Source: an uncultured Victivallales bacterium (lineage in GTDB: Bacteria > Verrucomicrobiota > Lentisphaeria > Victivallales > UBA1829). Taken from it: 40,086 nt of DNA. Below are positions 24,646 through 34,302 of the stretch, in pieces. Location of the stretch: the NCBI GenBank assembly GCA_944390735.1, contig CALXRL010000076.1:1-40086 (forward strand), written 5' to 3'. The notes under the pieces were generated by a model. That model was not told where the DNA came from, searched no databases, and saw only the letters and a list, made by a program, of their open reading frames with translations. A program made the translations under genes and the position numbers. Within the stretch, counting starts at the first letter, position 1; every line of letters begins with the position of its first letter.

Positions 24646-25899
24646 TTACTTGTCGTTGAGCGCGACCACGCCGGGCAGCTGCTTGCCTTCGAGGAATTCA
24701 AGGGAAGCTCCGCCGCCGGTGGAGATGTGGGACATCTTGTCCGCAAGACCGCTCTTGTTGACCGCGGCAACCGAGTCGCCGCCGCCGATGATGGAGACGC
24801 CGCCGTTTGCCTTGACTTCCGCAACCGCCGCGCAGACTCCGAACGTGCCCTTGCTGAACGCCGGCATTTCAAAGCATCCCATCGGTCCGTTCCAGACCAC
24901 CGTCTTGGCACCCTTGATGGCGTTGCTGTAAAGCTCGATGGTCTTGGGGCCGATGTCGAGAGCCATCCATCCGTCGGGAATATCGTCCCCGACCACCTGG
25001 GTGTTGGCGTTGGCATCGAATTTGTCCGCGGCAATGTTGTCGACGGGGAGCAGAAGATTGACTCCGAGCTCTTTCGCCTTGGCGATCATGTCCTTCGCGT
25101 AATCCAGCTGATCGACCTCGCAGAGGGAGGCTCCGACATTGTGTCCCTGCGCCTTGAGGAAGGTGTACGCCATGCCGCCGCCGATAATCAGCGTGTTGAC
25201 CTTGGTCAGAAGATTGCTGACCACTGCGAGCTTGTCGGAAACCTTCGCTCCGCCGAGGATCGCCACAAAAGGACGAACCGGATTTTCCACCGCGTTGCCA
25301 AGATACTCAATCTCTTTTTCCATCAGGAATCCGGCAACGGATGTGCCGATGTATTTGGTGATGACCGCCGTGGAAGCATGAGCGCGATGGGCGGTTCCGA
25401 AGGCGTCGTTGCAGTAGATGTCGCCGTAGGAAGCGAGCTTTTTGGCAAGCTCCTTCTGTTTTTCCTTGAGTTCGGCTTTTTTCGCCTTGAAATCCTCGTC
25501 GGACTGGCCTTCCTTCTGTTTGAGTTTTCCCTGTTCTTCCTTGTAGAAGCGGGTGTTTTCCAGCATGACGATGTCACCGGGCTTCATTGCGGCGACTTCG
25601 GCATCGGCATGGGCGCAGTCGGGAGCGAACGTGACCGGTTTTCCGAGCATTTTGGAAAGATATTCCGCAACCGGTTTGAGGGAGAAATCCGCCTCATAGC
25701 CCTTTTCCGCAGGCCGGCCGAGATGGCTCATCAGCACAAGGCTTCCGCCCTGGTCAAGAACATATTTGATGGAGGGAAGGGCGCCTTTGATCCTGGTGTC
25801 GTCCTTGATGACGCCATCCTTGATCGGCACATTGAAATCCACGCGCATGACAACGCGTTTTCCCTTGAGATCGACATCCCGCAACGTTTTCTTATTCAT
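24646..25899 (-). CDS. pgk: Phosphoglycerate kinase
   Basis: A 417-aa glycolytic kinase that makes ATP from 1,3-bisphosphoglycerate. The N-terminal [17 protein letters not shown] and [13 protein letters not shown] substrate motifs and the C-terminal nucleotide domain ([45 protein letters not shown]) are all present. Between LENTRF and NDAFGTAHR there is an additional Lys/Glu-rich segment (about 122-148) that most bacterial enzymes lack; it should form a charged helix at the surface of the N-domain. ATG 25899 is chosen for AAAGGA ten bases upstream; TTG 25908 would add three residues. Confidence 0.97.
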   Translation of the reverse strand: MNKKTLRDVDLKGKRVVMRVDFNVPIKDGVIKDDTRIKGALPSIKYVLDQGGSLVLMSHLGRPAEKGYEADFSLKPVAEYLSKMLGKPVTFAPDCAHADAEVAAMKPGDIVMLENTRFYKEEQGKLKQKEGQSDEDFKAKKAELKEKQKELAKKLASYGDIYCNDAFGTAHRAHASTAVITKYIGTSVAGFLMEKEIEYLGNAVENPVRPFVAILGGAKVSDKLAVVSNLLTKVNTLIIGGGMAYTFLKAQGHNVGASLCEVDQLDYAKDMIAKAKELGVNLLLPVDNIAADKFDANANTQVVGDDIPDGWMALDIGPKTIELYSNAIKGAKTVVWNGPMGCFEMPAFSKGTFGVCAAVAEVKANGGVSIIGGGDSVAAVNKSGLADKMSHISTGGGASLEFLEGKQLPGVVALNDK

Positions 25900-25930
25900 A
25901 TTGAGCAAATCCTTTCATTGGGAGGTGGAA

Positions 25931-25966
25931 AAGAAAACGGGGCGGGCGTTCATGCCGCCCGCCCCG
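25931..25966 (-). terminator. Terminator after gapA
   Basis: A perfect 11-bp GC stem (25938-25948 with 25956-25966, 7-base loop) is followed by TTTTCTT on the minus strand. It lies between gapA and pgk. Confidence 0.85.
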
Positions 25967-25994
25967 AGGTAGACTTACGGTCTTTTCAGCGACA

Positions 25995-27017
<1,023 letters not shown>

Positions 27018-27050
27018 TTAAAGGTTGCTATCACGAATTGTATTGGGTGT

Positions 27051-27079
27051 AATATAACATTGTCTCCGTAATTTGTCAA
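27051..27079 (-). promoter_or_regulatory. Strong gapA promoter
   Basis: Minus strand TTGACA (27074-27079), 17 bp, TATATT (27051-27056). The leader of about 45 nt shows no obvious structure. Confidence 0.85.
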
Positions 27080-27151
27080 CATTCGGACGACTAAAATCTT
27101 CCGGATGATCGAAAACGCCCGGATTTTTTCATGTTTCAATTTCTTTTGTGC

Positions 27152-27180
27152 TTGACATTTCCGCCCGTTCCTTTTATATT
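27152..27180 (+). promoter_or_regulatory. Promoter for the Cys-rich protein gene
   Basis: TTGACA (27152-27157), 17 bp, TATATT (27175-27180), 31 bp ahead of ATG 27212. It is divergent from the gapA promoter. Confidence 0.8.
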
Positions 27181-27211
27181 GGAGAAACCTGTTAGAACAA
27201 GGAAGAACATC

Positions 27212-27544
27212 ATGAGTACGCGAACGGAAAAAGCGATAGCGTTTTTCACCTCGGTTCCCCGCGCGGGAAACTGTGCCCAGTGTGTCACCAAGGCCTTTGC
27301 CGACGATGCCGCCGTCATGGAAATGGCCGCCTGCGGAGGCGGAAATGCTCCGGGCGGACTCTGCGGCGCCCTGTATGCGGCCATGTCGCTGGCCGGGGAA
27401 AAGGATCGGGAGTCCCTGCGCAGCGACTTCCGCGAACGGGCCGGTTCGGATCTCTGCCGGGAGCTCAAGGGCAGCTGCGGAACCCCCTGTCGGGAATGCG
27501 TGGAAATCGCGTCGGAACTGCTTGAAAAGAAATGGAATAAATAA
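27212..27544 (+). CDS. Small Cys-rich redox-type protein (C-GCAxxG-C-C-like)
   Basis: A 110-aa soluble protein with eight cysteines: Cys21, 24, 41, 51, 82, 89, 93, 96. The pattern (NCAQCV near the start, CGGGNAPGGLCGALYAA in the middle, LCRELKG then CGTPCRECV at the end) matches the C-GCAxxG-C-C family in layout, with an extra Cys in the first motif. Such proteins are thought to be redox-active or metal/cluster-binding in anaerobes; no reaction is established. ATG 27212 follows the promoter at a normal distance and has AAGGAAG upstream; the longer open frame starts before the promoter. Single gene, divergent from gapA. Confidence 0.75.
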   Translation: MSTRTEKAIAFFTSVPRAGNCAQCVTKAFADDAAVMEMAACGGGNAPGGLCGALYAAMSLAGEKDRESLRSDFRERAGSDLCRELKGSCGTPCRECVEIASELLEKKWNK

Positions 27545-27571
27545 AAGGTGACGTTTTTCTGAAAATTCCTT

Positions 27572-27600
27572 TTGCATTTCCGGACGCGACGATATATATT
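27572..27600 (+). promoter_or_regulatory. Promoter for the exported protein gene at 27651
   Basis: TTGCAT (27572-27577), 17 bp, TATATT (27595-27600). Confidence 0.7.
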
Positions 27601-27650
27601 TGCAGAAAAAGGATTTCTTTAACACTAAAAACTATGGTAAAAGGTGAGTT

Positions 27651-28328
27651 ATGAGAAAAATCATTGCCGTCTGCTTTGTGGTCTTTGTGCTTGGGGCCGG
27701 AACCTCTTTGACCGCACAGGATGCGAAAACCCCTTCCAGCCAGGAAGTGAAGGCCGCTGAACAGGAAGCCGCTGTCGTTCTTTCGGAAGAAGAAAAAATG
27801 GTGGCGTCGGAAAACCAGACTCCTCCGCTTCTCCGGGGACTCACCGGAAAACTTCTGATGTATCTTCCGAATCGTCTGATGGATCTTCTGGACATCTTCT
27901 CGCTGGAGCTGAGAGGCGGAGCCGCGATCGGCGCCGATGTCCGCCTTACGCGTGCCGTCGGTCTTGCCGCTGAAATCGGTGCTACCGGCGACCTCATCAA
28001 AGGGTACAACCGCCAGTACGGCTGTGCGCTCACCCAGGGGTATGAGGCTCAGTTCCTGATCCCCATGGCGGAGAATATGGACCGCTCCATTTCCTACGGT
28101 TATGTCAATAAATACTGGCAGTACGGAACGAACTTCCCGCTTCCATCCGATGCGGTTTACGCTCCCCGGACCGGCGCGCGCGACTACTGGACGATCGAAG
28201 CAGGAGCCATCTGTCTGGTCGGAGCGAAGGTGGCGGTGCATCCGCTGGCGTTTGTGGACTTCTTCGCCGGCCTGATCCTTCTGGATCCCAGCGACGACGA
28301 TTATACCCTGAAGCCGATTACGTACTGA
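27651..28328 (+). CDS. Exported protein of unknown function
   Basis: A 225-aa protein with a Sec signal peptide (cleavage near residues 22-23, LTAQD). An acidic, Glu/Ala-rich stretch follows (about 25-60), then a region with alternating hydrophobic residues (LPNRLMDLLDIFSLELRGG and later parts), which could be outer-membrane-associated or a short beta-barrel-like domain. I cannot name a family; similar 'NRLMDLLDIF' proteins occur among envelope proteins of Gram-negative bacteria as far as I recall. It has its own promoter and terminator, so it is a single-gene unit. AAGGTGAG precedes the ATG. Confidence 0.65.
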   Translation: MRKIIAVCFVVFVLGAGTSLTAQDAKTPSSQEVKAAEQEAAVVLSEEEKMVASENQTPPLLRGLTGKLLMYLPNRLMDLLDIFSLELRGGAAIGADVRLTRAVGLAAEIGATGDLIKGYNRQYGCALTQGYEAQFLIPMAENMDRSISYGYVNKYWQYGTNFPLPSDAVYAPRTGARDYWTIEAGAICLVGAKVAVHPLAFVDFFAGLILLDPSDDDYTLKPITY

Positions 28329-28344
28329 GATTCCCGATTCATGA

Positions 28345-28395
28345 AAACGGCGGTGCTTTCCGGAGTTTGAACCGTGAGACACCACCGTTTTTTTT
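28345..28395 (+). terminator. Terminator after the exported protein gene
   Basis: The stem ACGGCGGTG / CACCACCGT (28347-28355 with 28380-28388, one mismatch, long loop) is followed by eight T residues. Confidence 0.75.
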
Positions 28396-28448
28396 ATGCG
28401 GATCCTGAAAAAAAACGGGGTTTCTGATCCGTTTTGCCAAAGAGACGG

Positions 28449-28477
28449 TTGAAAAACCGCGGAAGGGATATTATTTT
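28449..28477 (+). promoter_or_regulatory. Promoter of secG
   Basis: TTGAAA (28449-28454), 17 bp, TATTTT (28472-28477), about 47 bp upstream of the start codon. Confidence 0.6.
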
Positions 28478-28523
28478 ATCCGATACGATTTTATTTCAAA
28501 AAAAACAAAAAAACAGGTGGAAC

Positions 28524-28970
28524 ATGTTGACTGTAGTTAGTGCAATCCTTTATACGGTGGCGGTTTTAATTGCGATTCTTCTGGTCGCGCTGGTGCTGGT
28601 TCAGCCGTCCAAGGGGGGCGGTTTCGGCTCCGCGTTCGGCGGAATCGGGGAGGGGGTTTTCGGGGCTCAGACGATGGGATACCTCTCCCGGCTGACCGTC
28701 ATTATGATCGCGGTTTTCTTTCTGGTAACTCTTGGTCTGGCGGCTCTTTCCGGACATAAGCAGAAGACAGTTTCCGCCGCGGCGGAAAGCGCGGCTCTTC
28801 AGCTTCCGACCGCGATGGCTCCGGCCGCTCCCGCAAAGGCTCCTGCGAAACCGGCGGAAAAGACCCCCGTTGCGGAAACCGCGGCCAATGCGGCAAAGGA
28901 TTCCGTGAAAAAAGCGGCGGAAAAAGCGGAAAACGTGAAAAAGCAGGCTCCCGCTCCTGCAAAAAAATAA
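28524..28970 (+). CDS. secG: Preprotein translocase subunit SecG
   Basis: A 148-aa inner-membrane protein with two transmembrane helices (about 5-27 and 52-75) joined by the conserved loop LVQPSKGGGFGSAFGG, the SecG hallmark. It assists the SecYEG channel. The C-terminal 70 residues form an Ala/Lys/Pro-rich tail with repeated P-A-K and K-K-A motifs, longer than in classical SecG (about 75-110 aa). ATG 28524 follows AGGTGG; upstream codons in the same frame lie across the promoter. Followed 140 bp later by the pilus-like operon, which has its own promoter. Confidence 0.93.
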   Translation: MLTVVSAILYTVAVLIAILLVALVLVQPSKGGGFGSAFGGIGEGVFGAQTMGYLSRLTVIMIAVFFLVTLGLAALSGHKQKTVSAAAESAALQLPTAMAPAAPAKAPAKPAEKTPVAETAANAAKDSVKKAAEKAENVKKQAPAPAKK

Positions 28971-29009
28971 AAAAATAGAGAGAACGTAAGTTTTTTAGCG
29001 AAAACATAT

Positions 29010-29038
29010 TTGCATTTTACGGGAAGACAGGTTAGAGT
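29010..29038 (+). promoter_or_regulatory. Promoter of the pilus-like operon
   Basis: TTGCAT (29010-29015), 17 bp, TAGAGT (29033-29038). The leader of about 65 nt precedes the first gene; genes downstream are separated by 3 to 38 bp with no terminator until 39512. Confidence 0.6.
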
Positions 29039-29110
29039 GTCCCGGTAGGGGACATTCAACATGTTCCGGGAGTTGGATGAAAGAACCAAAACGTTGGGAG
29101 ATTAAGAAAA

Positions 29111-29803
29111 ATGCGTTTCGGCTTCAAGTTTGTGTGTGCCGCATTTCTTGCGTTTGCGGCCGTGTTTGATGTTGCCGCTCAGCGGAATGCGTTGATTGAT
29201 GGTCAGACAATTGATTTCAAACTTGATTTTTACGAAGCGCCGAATCTTCCGATTACCGGAGGGGTGTCCGTTCCCTCGGTCTCGGCGAAATGGCTGGTTG
29301 CGATCATCACCTACACTCCGGCGCTTGTCTATGACAACAGCTCGAATCGAGGCGGCAAGAGAAAGGTTCGCTGGCTGGATGATCTCACCGTGGAGCTTTC
29401 GTTGATTCTTCCCGGGGCGGCCAATTACGGAAGCAATATTCTTCTTTCCGGGAAGCAGGTTCTCTGGAGTGTCCCCTGTGACGGTAAACGGCACAGGGTG
29501 CTGTTTGCCGTTCCCCCGCTTGTGTTCGAGCGATACAGCAGTCTTGAGAAGTTCACGAAGACCGTTGCCGGTCAGATTCCCGCATATGTCGAGTTCAAAT
29601 CCAGAAACCAGGAAGTGCTTGCCCGTTATGTGTATGCGAGAGGAAACGGCGAACGGATCTATCAGATTTTTCAGCGGCTTTTCAATGCGCAGGTCGGCGT
29701 GTTCAAACTTCCGACCGCTGTTCTGCCAAAGGAGAAAACTCCCTGGAGTCTGGTGGAAACAGGCGCGTTTGATCTCCCGAAAAGCATTGTGGAAGGAAAG
29801 TAA
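29111..29803 (+). CDS. Exported protein at the head of the pilus-like operon (Amuc_1102-position)
   Basis: A 230-aa protein with a signal peptide (cleavage near residue 23, DVAAQ). The mature part is beta-rich and shows no membrane segment. By position next to a PilM gene it corresponds to Amuc_1102 of Akkermansia, the outermost gene of its Amuc_1098-1102 cluster; I cannot confirm homology from sequence alone. The stop is 3 bp before the PilM-like gene, so the two are translationally linked. Probable role: periplasmic accessory or pilin-like part of the envelope complex. No family motif recognised. Confidence 0.65.
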   Translation: MRFGFKFVCAAFLAFAAVFDVAAQRNALIDGQTIDFKLDFYEAPNLPITGGVSVPSVSAKWLVAIITYTPALVYDNSSNRGGKRKVRWLDDLTVELSLILPGAANYGSNILLSGKQVLWSVPCDGKRHRVLFAVPPLVFERYSSLEKFTKTVAGQIPAYVEFKSRNQEVLARYVYARGNGERIYQIFQRLFNAQVGVFKLPTAVLPKEKTPWSLVETGAFDLPKSIVEGK

Positions 29804-29806
29804 GCC

Positions 29807-31597
29807 ATGGGCAAGCGCAAAAAGAATGTGTTGTGTATCGATATCGGCGGCGATACGATCAAGGCTGCGGAGTTCGCTTACTCCGACGCCGGTGTGATGA
29901 CTCTTGTAAAGTTCGCATTTGCGGAATATGGATTCGGGGAAAATACTTCGGCGGAAAATGATTCCTATCTTTACGCCATGCTCATTGAGCTCAAGAAACT
30001 TCTGGAGGAAAATCAGTTTACCGCCAAGGTTGTCAATATTTCCGTTTCCGCCCAGAATTCCTTTATCCGTTTTGTCAAGATTCCGGCTCTGGCGGAAAAT
30101 GAGGAGAAGGTCCGGCAGATTATTGAATTCGAGGCCAGACAGAATGCTCCTCTTCCGGTCGATCAGATGATCCTGGATTATCAGCTGACCGGAACTTCCG
30201 AAGACGGCTCCGAAATTGATGCGATGATCGTGAATGTCAAAAGCGCCGACATTGAAAAAATCGTCAAAGTCATTGAGGATGCCGGAAAGAAAATCGGAAC
30301 CATCGAGGTCTCTCCGACCGCCAGCTACAATGCCTGTCGCGCCAACATGGTCGGCGAAGAGAACTGCGAGATGATTCTCAATATCGGCGGCCGGTGTTCA
30401 ACTCTGATCTTCATCGATCAGGGCAGTTATTTTGAACGAACGCTTGCCATTGCGGGTAACACCATCACCCAGCAGATCAGCAAAGAGTTCGGAGTGTCTC
30501 TGAAGGAGGCGGAGGATTTGAAGCGCCGCCATGGTTTTGTCGCTCTCGGGGGCGCGTATGAGGATCCGGACTCCGAAGTGGCTGCCATTATTTCCAAGAT
30601 CATTCGAAATGTCATGACCCGTCTTCATGGAGAGATCAACCGCTCCATAAATCTGTATCGTGCGCAGCAGAAGGGGCGCAAACCGGAAAAACTGTATCTT
30701 GCGGGCGGCAGTTCCGTCATGACGTATACGCCCCGCTTCTTCTCGGAAAAACTGAAAATTCCGGTGGAATATCTCAATCCCTTCCAGATCACGGCAATTG
30801 CGGATGATGTCGACAAGGACGCTCTGAGCGAAGTGGCTCATGTTTTTTCGGAAGTGATCGGTACCGGCCTGCGCAATGTCGGAACCTGTCCGCTGGAGAT
30901 CTCCCTGATTCCGGAAGGGCTGAAGAAAGAGCGGATTTTCAATCAGAAGCAGCCGTTTTTCTACGCGTCGGCAGTGACCATGCTTCTCTGTCTTGGAATT
31001 ACCTACTGGAGCTTTTCCAAACAGCTTGTAACCGTGAAAAAGGACCGCGAGCGCGCGGAGCAGCAGGTCGCGACAACCAAAAATATTATGACAAAAGTGG
31101 ATGCGGCGTTCCGGAAACTCAACAGCAGCAAGAGTTCCTATACGAAAGCATCCGAACTTCTTGCGGGACGGGATCTCTGGCCGAATCTGATGAACAAGAT
31201 TCAGGAGGCGACGCTTCCGGAAATCTGGTTTACGTCGGTGGAGGGTACTTCCGTTCTGAAGATCACCAAGAAAAAGGAGGTTCCCGAAGAGCCGACCGGC
31301 GGATTCCGCGGATTCGGATCGTTCGAGTCCACCTCTTCTCATAAGACTTCGGCGGTTCCGACCGGCGAGTATAAATGGATCGTTTTCGAGGGCTACATCA
31401 GAACGGATAATCCGAAGGCGCAAGCCACTCATATCTATGAAAAATTCAAACGGAATCTGGAGAAAACCGGTGTATTCAAAAAATTCACCATTGCGGACAG
31501 CGACCGTATGATCCAGAATTTCAAGCTTGGTTCTCAGGATACCAATATCTCATCCTTCAAGATCGAGGCCGAACTGATCAAACCGATAAAACGATAA
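29807..31597 (+). CDS. pilM: PilM-PilN fusion protein (Amuc_1101-like)
   Basis: A 596-aa protein. Residues 1-360 form an actin/FtsA-like PilM ATPase fold (CIDIGGDTIKAAEF phosphate loop, LNIGGRCSTLIFID, YLAGGSSVM). Then EISLIPEG (364-371) reproduces the INLLP-type peptide by which free PilN binds PilM. A transmembrane helix (384-404), a coiled-coil-like stretch and a PilN-like periplasmic ferredoxin-fold domain follow. In most bacteria these are two proteins; here they are one chain. It should sit at the inner membrane, linking the cytoplasmic ring to the PilO-like protein encoded next. The split of domains is visible in the sequence; the fusion's function is inferred from Thermus and Myxococcus PilM/N. 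Confidence 0.9.
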   Translation: MGKRKKNVLCIDIGGDTIKAAEFAYSDAGVMTLVKFAFAEYGFGENTSAENDSYLYAMLIELKKLLEENQFTAKVVNISVSAQNSFIRFVKIPALAENEEKVRQIIEFEARQNAPLPVDQMILDYQLTGTSEDGSEIDAMIVNVKSADIEKIVKVIEDAGKKIGTIEVSPTASYNACRANMVGEENCEMILNIGGRCSTLIFIDQGSYFERTLAIAGNTITQQISKEFGVSLKEAEDLKRRHGFVALGGAYEDPDSEVAAIISKIIRNVMTRLHGEINRSINLYRAQQKGRKPEKLYLAGGSSVMTYTPRFFSEKLKIPVEYLNPFQITAIADDVDKDALSEVAHVFSEVIGTGLRNVGTCPLEISLIPEGLKKERIFNQKQPFFYASAVTMLLCLGITYWSFSKQLVTVKKDRERAEQQVATTKNIMTKVDAAFRKLNSSKSSYTKASELLAGRDLWPNLMNKIQEATLPEIWFTSVEGTSVLKITKKKEVPEEPTGGFRGFGSFESTSSHKTSAVPTGEYKWIVFEGYIRTDNPKAQATHIYEKFKRNLEKTGVFKKFTIADSDRMIQNFKLGSQDTNISSFKIEAELIKPIKR

Positions 31598-31614
31598 GTA
31601 CGGAGATGGTATAA

Positions 31615-32985
31615 ATGAAAATGTCCGCAAAGAATATTCCTCTTGCAATCGTTCTGATTCTTACCGTTCTGATTTCGGCGGTTCTGATTTATTTCGTTGT
31701 GATCGAACACGGAAAAGTGTCCGAAACCAATACCAAAATCGAAGAATATAAAAAGATCCTGGAGGACGCCAATAAGAAAAAACCGGCTCCTGTGACAGAA
31801 AATTTCAAAAATATGACCATTGATGCGGAAAATCTCGACATCAAAGCCTATCAGATTCAGCGCACATTCGGCAAATACTACCGGAAAGCGCTGATTGATT
31901 TTGCCAATACCATCGGATTGTCCGGAGACAAGCTGACCAAGGCTTTCCAGACGTATTATCAGGCTCTGGCCGATGACGCAAAAGCGGACATCGTCGGATC
32001 GAATGACAAGAATCTGATCGATAATTTTCTTTCCGGACAGGACAAGGCCAAACTGGATGCCGCTATTACGGCATATGGAAATTACATCAACGAATCGAAT
32101 CTTCTCAAGAAATTTTCCGCTTTCTACAAGGATCTCCCGGATGAAAAGAAGGGGTTGATTATTGGAGGCAATCGCGATCAGCAGATCCTGAAGGAGTTCT
32201 TCGCCAAGGAGAAGGTGGATCCCAAACTCCTTGAACAGGCGATGGAAAAGTTCCGGGAAGATGTTCAGGAATTGACGGTCGAACCCGTGACCAAGGCGAA
32301 TGTTCATGAATTCCTTCTCGCCGCGATGGGGCTGCCCAGAACCGCTCTGGTCACTTATTACAAGGGAATTCTGAAAAATCTTCAGAATCTCTTTTTCCGC
32401 AAGAAAGTCATTCCCGCCGCCGAGACGATCAAGGATGTGGAAAATCTGACTTACAGCGATGATTTTCAGCCGAATCAGAAACAGATTCCCCTTGTGATCC
32501 GTCAGATGATGATGCGGGAGGATCTCTTCAACCGGGCAAGAAATGCGAAGATCACGAAAGTGGCCTCCATCAAGGAACTGACCCCTCTGCTGAAAGAGCA
32601 GCGGGTGAATGATGATTATGTAAGATATACGTTTGATATGGTGGTGGAGGGACCGATGGACAATCTGCGCGCCTTTGTGAATTCCCTTCAGAATGCCTAC
32701 AAGGACAACATTGTGTATCGGATTCGTGATATCTCCCTGTCTCGGGAGACTCCGGAAAATATAGAGGATCTGACCTCTGTGGAATCAAAAGATCCGGCGG
32801 TTTCCCTGGCCTCGAAATTTCAGTTCCCTGATTTTGAACCGCAGGATACGGATGTGAATCTTCTGGCGGCTTCCTACGGGAAACCGATGGTCGGCCGGTC
32901 GAAAGACGTTTCCATGGAGTTGTCGTTCGACATCCTGCTCTATGTCGCGGATGAACTGAACCGTGTTGAACTGGGTGCTAAATAA
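31615..32985 (+). CDS. pilO: PilO-like inner-membrane protein (Amuc_1100-position)
   Basis: A 456-aa protein with an N-terminal transmembrane helix (about 8-28), a charged coiled-coil-like stretch, a long helical middle and a C-terminal domain. That last part (YVRYTFDMVVEGPMDNLRAF ... YRIRDISLSRET) has the beta-alpha-beta pattern of PilO/Amuc_1100 ferredoxin folds. It occupies the same place as Akkermansia Amuc_1100, just after PilM, but is about 140 residues longer because of the middle insertion (about 75-330). Expected partner: the PilN part of the preceding fusion. Homology to Amuc_1100 is by architecture and gene order, not by strong sequence match. Confidence 0.72.
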   Translation: MKMSAKNIPLAIVLILTVLISAVLIYFVVIEHGKVSETNTKIEEYKKILEDANKKKPAPVTENFKNMTIDAENLDIKAYQIQRTFGKYYRKALIDFANTIGLSGDKLTKAFQTYYQALADDAKADIVGSNDKNLIDNFLSGQDKAKLDAAITAYGNYINESNLLKKFSAFYKDLPDEKKGLIIGGNRDQQILKEFFAKEKVDPKLLEQAMEKFREDVQELTVEPVTKANVHEFLLAAMGLPRTALVTYYKGILKNLQNLFFRKKVIPAAETIKDVENLTYSDDFQPNQKQIPLVIRQMMMREDLFNRARNAKITKVASIKELTPLLKEQRVNDDYVRYTFDMVVEGPMDNLRAFVNSLQNAYKDNIVYRIRDISLSRETPENIEDLTSVESKDPAVSLASKFQFPDFEPQDTDVNLLAASYGKPMVGRSKDVSMELSFDILLYVADELNRVELGAK

Positions 32986-33003
32986 GGAACAGAGGAATTT
33001 CAA

Positions 33004-34269
33004 ATGTCGTTCTTGAGAAAACATTATGAGAAGGTGATTCTGGCGGCTCTTTTGCTGATTTTTGTACTTCTGCTTGGATTTCAGATTCTGATTATTCTCC
33101 GGGCGAAGGATGTGGATATTGACAGCGTGGTCGGTGTAAAACCGCCGCGGCCGGATTACAAGAAAATTCAGCCGGATGACCCAGCCTACAATCTGGATGC
33201 CGTCTTCGGTGATAAAAAAGCGCTCTGGGCGGTTCGAGAAAACAAGGAGGGGGAAAGCGATGTTTGCGAGGCTCCGCCGCTGGTCCGCTGTCCGTTCGGC
33301 CCCCATCTGATTCCCGTGACCGATTATCCGAAACAGAATGCCAAGGAACCAGGAAAATGTTCCTATTGCGGAAAGGAGATCCGGGTCCTGGTCTCCTCCA
33401 TCATCATCACGGCCGAGGACTCGGATGGTGATGGAATTCCCGACAAGTGGGAGCAGCAGTACGGTTTGAACTTCAAGGATCCGAAGGATGCCGTGCTTGA
33501 TCCCGATGAGGACGGATTCACCAATCTTGATGAATACAAGGCCGGAACCAATCCCAAGGATCCGAAAAGCCGTCCGACTTATGCGAAAAAACTGTATGTG
33601 GTGGACGTGAAAAGCGTTCCGCTGGGATTGCGTCTGAAACACTTTGCCAGCGCGGAACGCGGCAAGGATCCGAAAAAATGGGAGATTCAGATTGAAGTCC
33701 GGCGCGGACGGAGATACCGGCCGACCTTTACTGCGGTCGGCGGGGTGGTGACCGTCAACAAAAAGAGCTATCTGATCGAAAGCATTCAGGAAATCTGGGA
33801 TACGAATCCGGCAACAAAGGCGCTGGAAAACAAATCCCGTCTGATCCTCCGCAATTACGATCCGAAGAAGAAGACTATTCTTTCGGAAGAGCGGATTCAG
33901 GGAGAACTCGGAAAAGAGATCGTGGACCCGAGAAAACTTGTGACCTTCTACTTTACCGTGGACCGCGAGGAGCGGACCGGCTTCGTCGGCGATCAGTTCC
34001 AGCTTGGAGATGAAAAACGCGGAATTGACAAATACACGATTCAGGAAGCCAACGAGAAGGAGAAAACGGCTCAGCTGAAGTCCGACAACGGGGTGATTGA
34101 GTCGATTCCGACCATGCCGCAGACTTCGCTTCTCAATCCGGAGATGGAAGGACTTCCTCCGGGTGCTGAAGGACCCATCCGTCCGGAGATGAATCCGCGG
34201 AATCGTACACGGACCAATGTTCCCAGAAACATGCCCCGTCCTCGTACCCGTAATGTGAGAAACAGATAA
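33004..34269 (+). CDS. Membrane-anchored periplasmic protein in PilP/GspC position, with Ca-type and Cys4 motifs
   Basis: A 421-aa protein with an N-terminal transmembrane helix (about 11-33). Cys88, Cys96, Cys119 and Cys122 (CPFG ... CSYCG) form a rubredoxin-like metal site or disulfides. Residues 139-190 contain DSDGDGIPDKWE, then LDPDEDGFTNLDEYKAGTNP, a pair of thrombospondin type-3/EF-hand-like Asp-rich loops that normally bind calcium. A beta-rich region and a basic Pro/Arg/Asn-rich tail follow. Its position between the PilO-like protein and the secretins matches PilP/GspC (Amuc_1099 in Akkermansia), which link the inner membrane to the secretin. The motifs are clear; the linker role is inferred. 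Confidence 0.7.
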   Translation: MSFLRKHYEKVILAALLLIFVLLLGFQILIILRAKDVDIDSVVGVKPPRPDYKKIQPDDPAYNLDAVFGDKKALWAVRENKEGESDVCEAPPLVRCPFGPHLIPVTDYPKQNAKEPGKCSYCGKEIRVLVSSIIITAEDSDGDGIPDKWEQQYGLNFKDPKDAVLDPDEDGFTNLDEYKAGTNPKDPKSRPTYAKKLYVVDVKSVPLGLRLKHFASAERGKDPKKWEIQIEVRRGRRYRPTFTAVGGVVTVNKKSYLIESIQEIWDTNPATKALENKSRLILRNYDPKKKTILSEERIQGELGKEIVDPRKLVTFYFTVDREERTGFVGDQFQLGDEKRGIDKYTIQEANEKEKTAQLKSDNGVIESIPTMPQTSLLNPEMEGLPPGAEGPIRPEMNPRNRTRTNVPRNMPRPRTRNVRNR

Positions 34270-34302
34270 AATTTATATAATAAAGCTTGGAGAAAAATTA
34301 TT

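Noticed and set aside
27131..27211. Longer start for the Cys-rich protein
   Set aside because: The frame would begin upstream of a perfect promoter; ATG 27212 has the ribosome-binding site.
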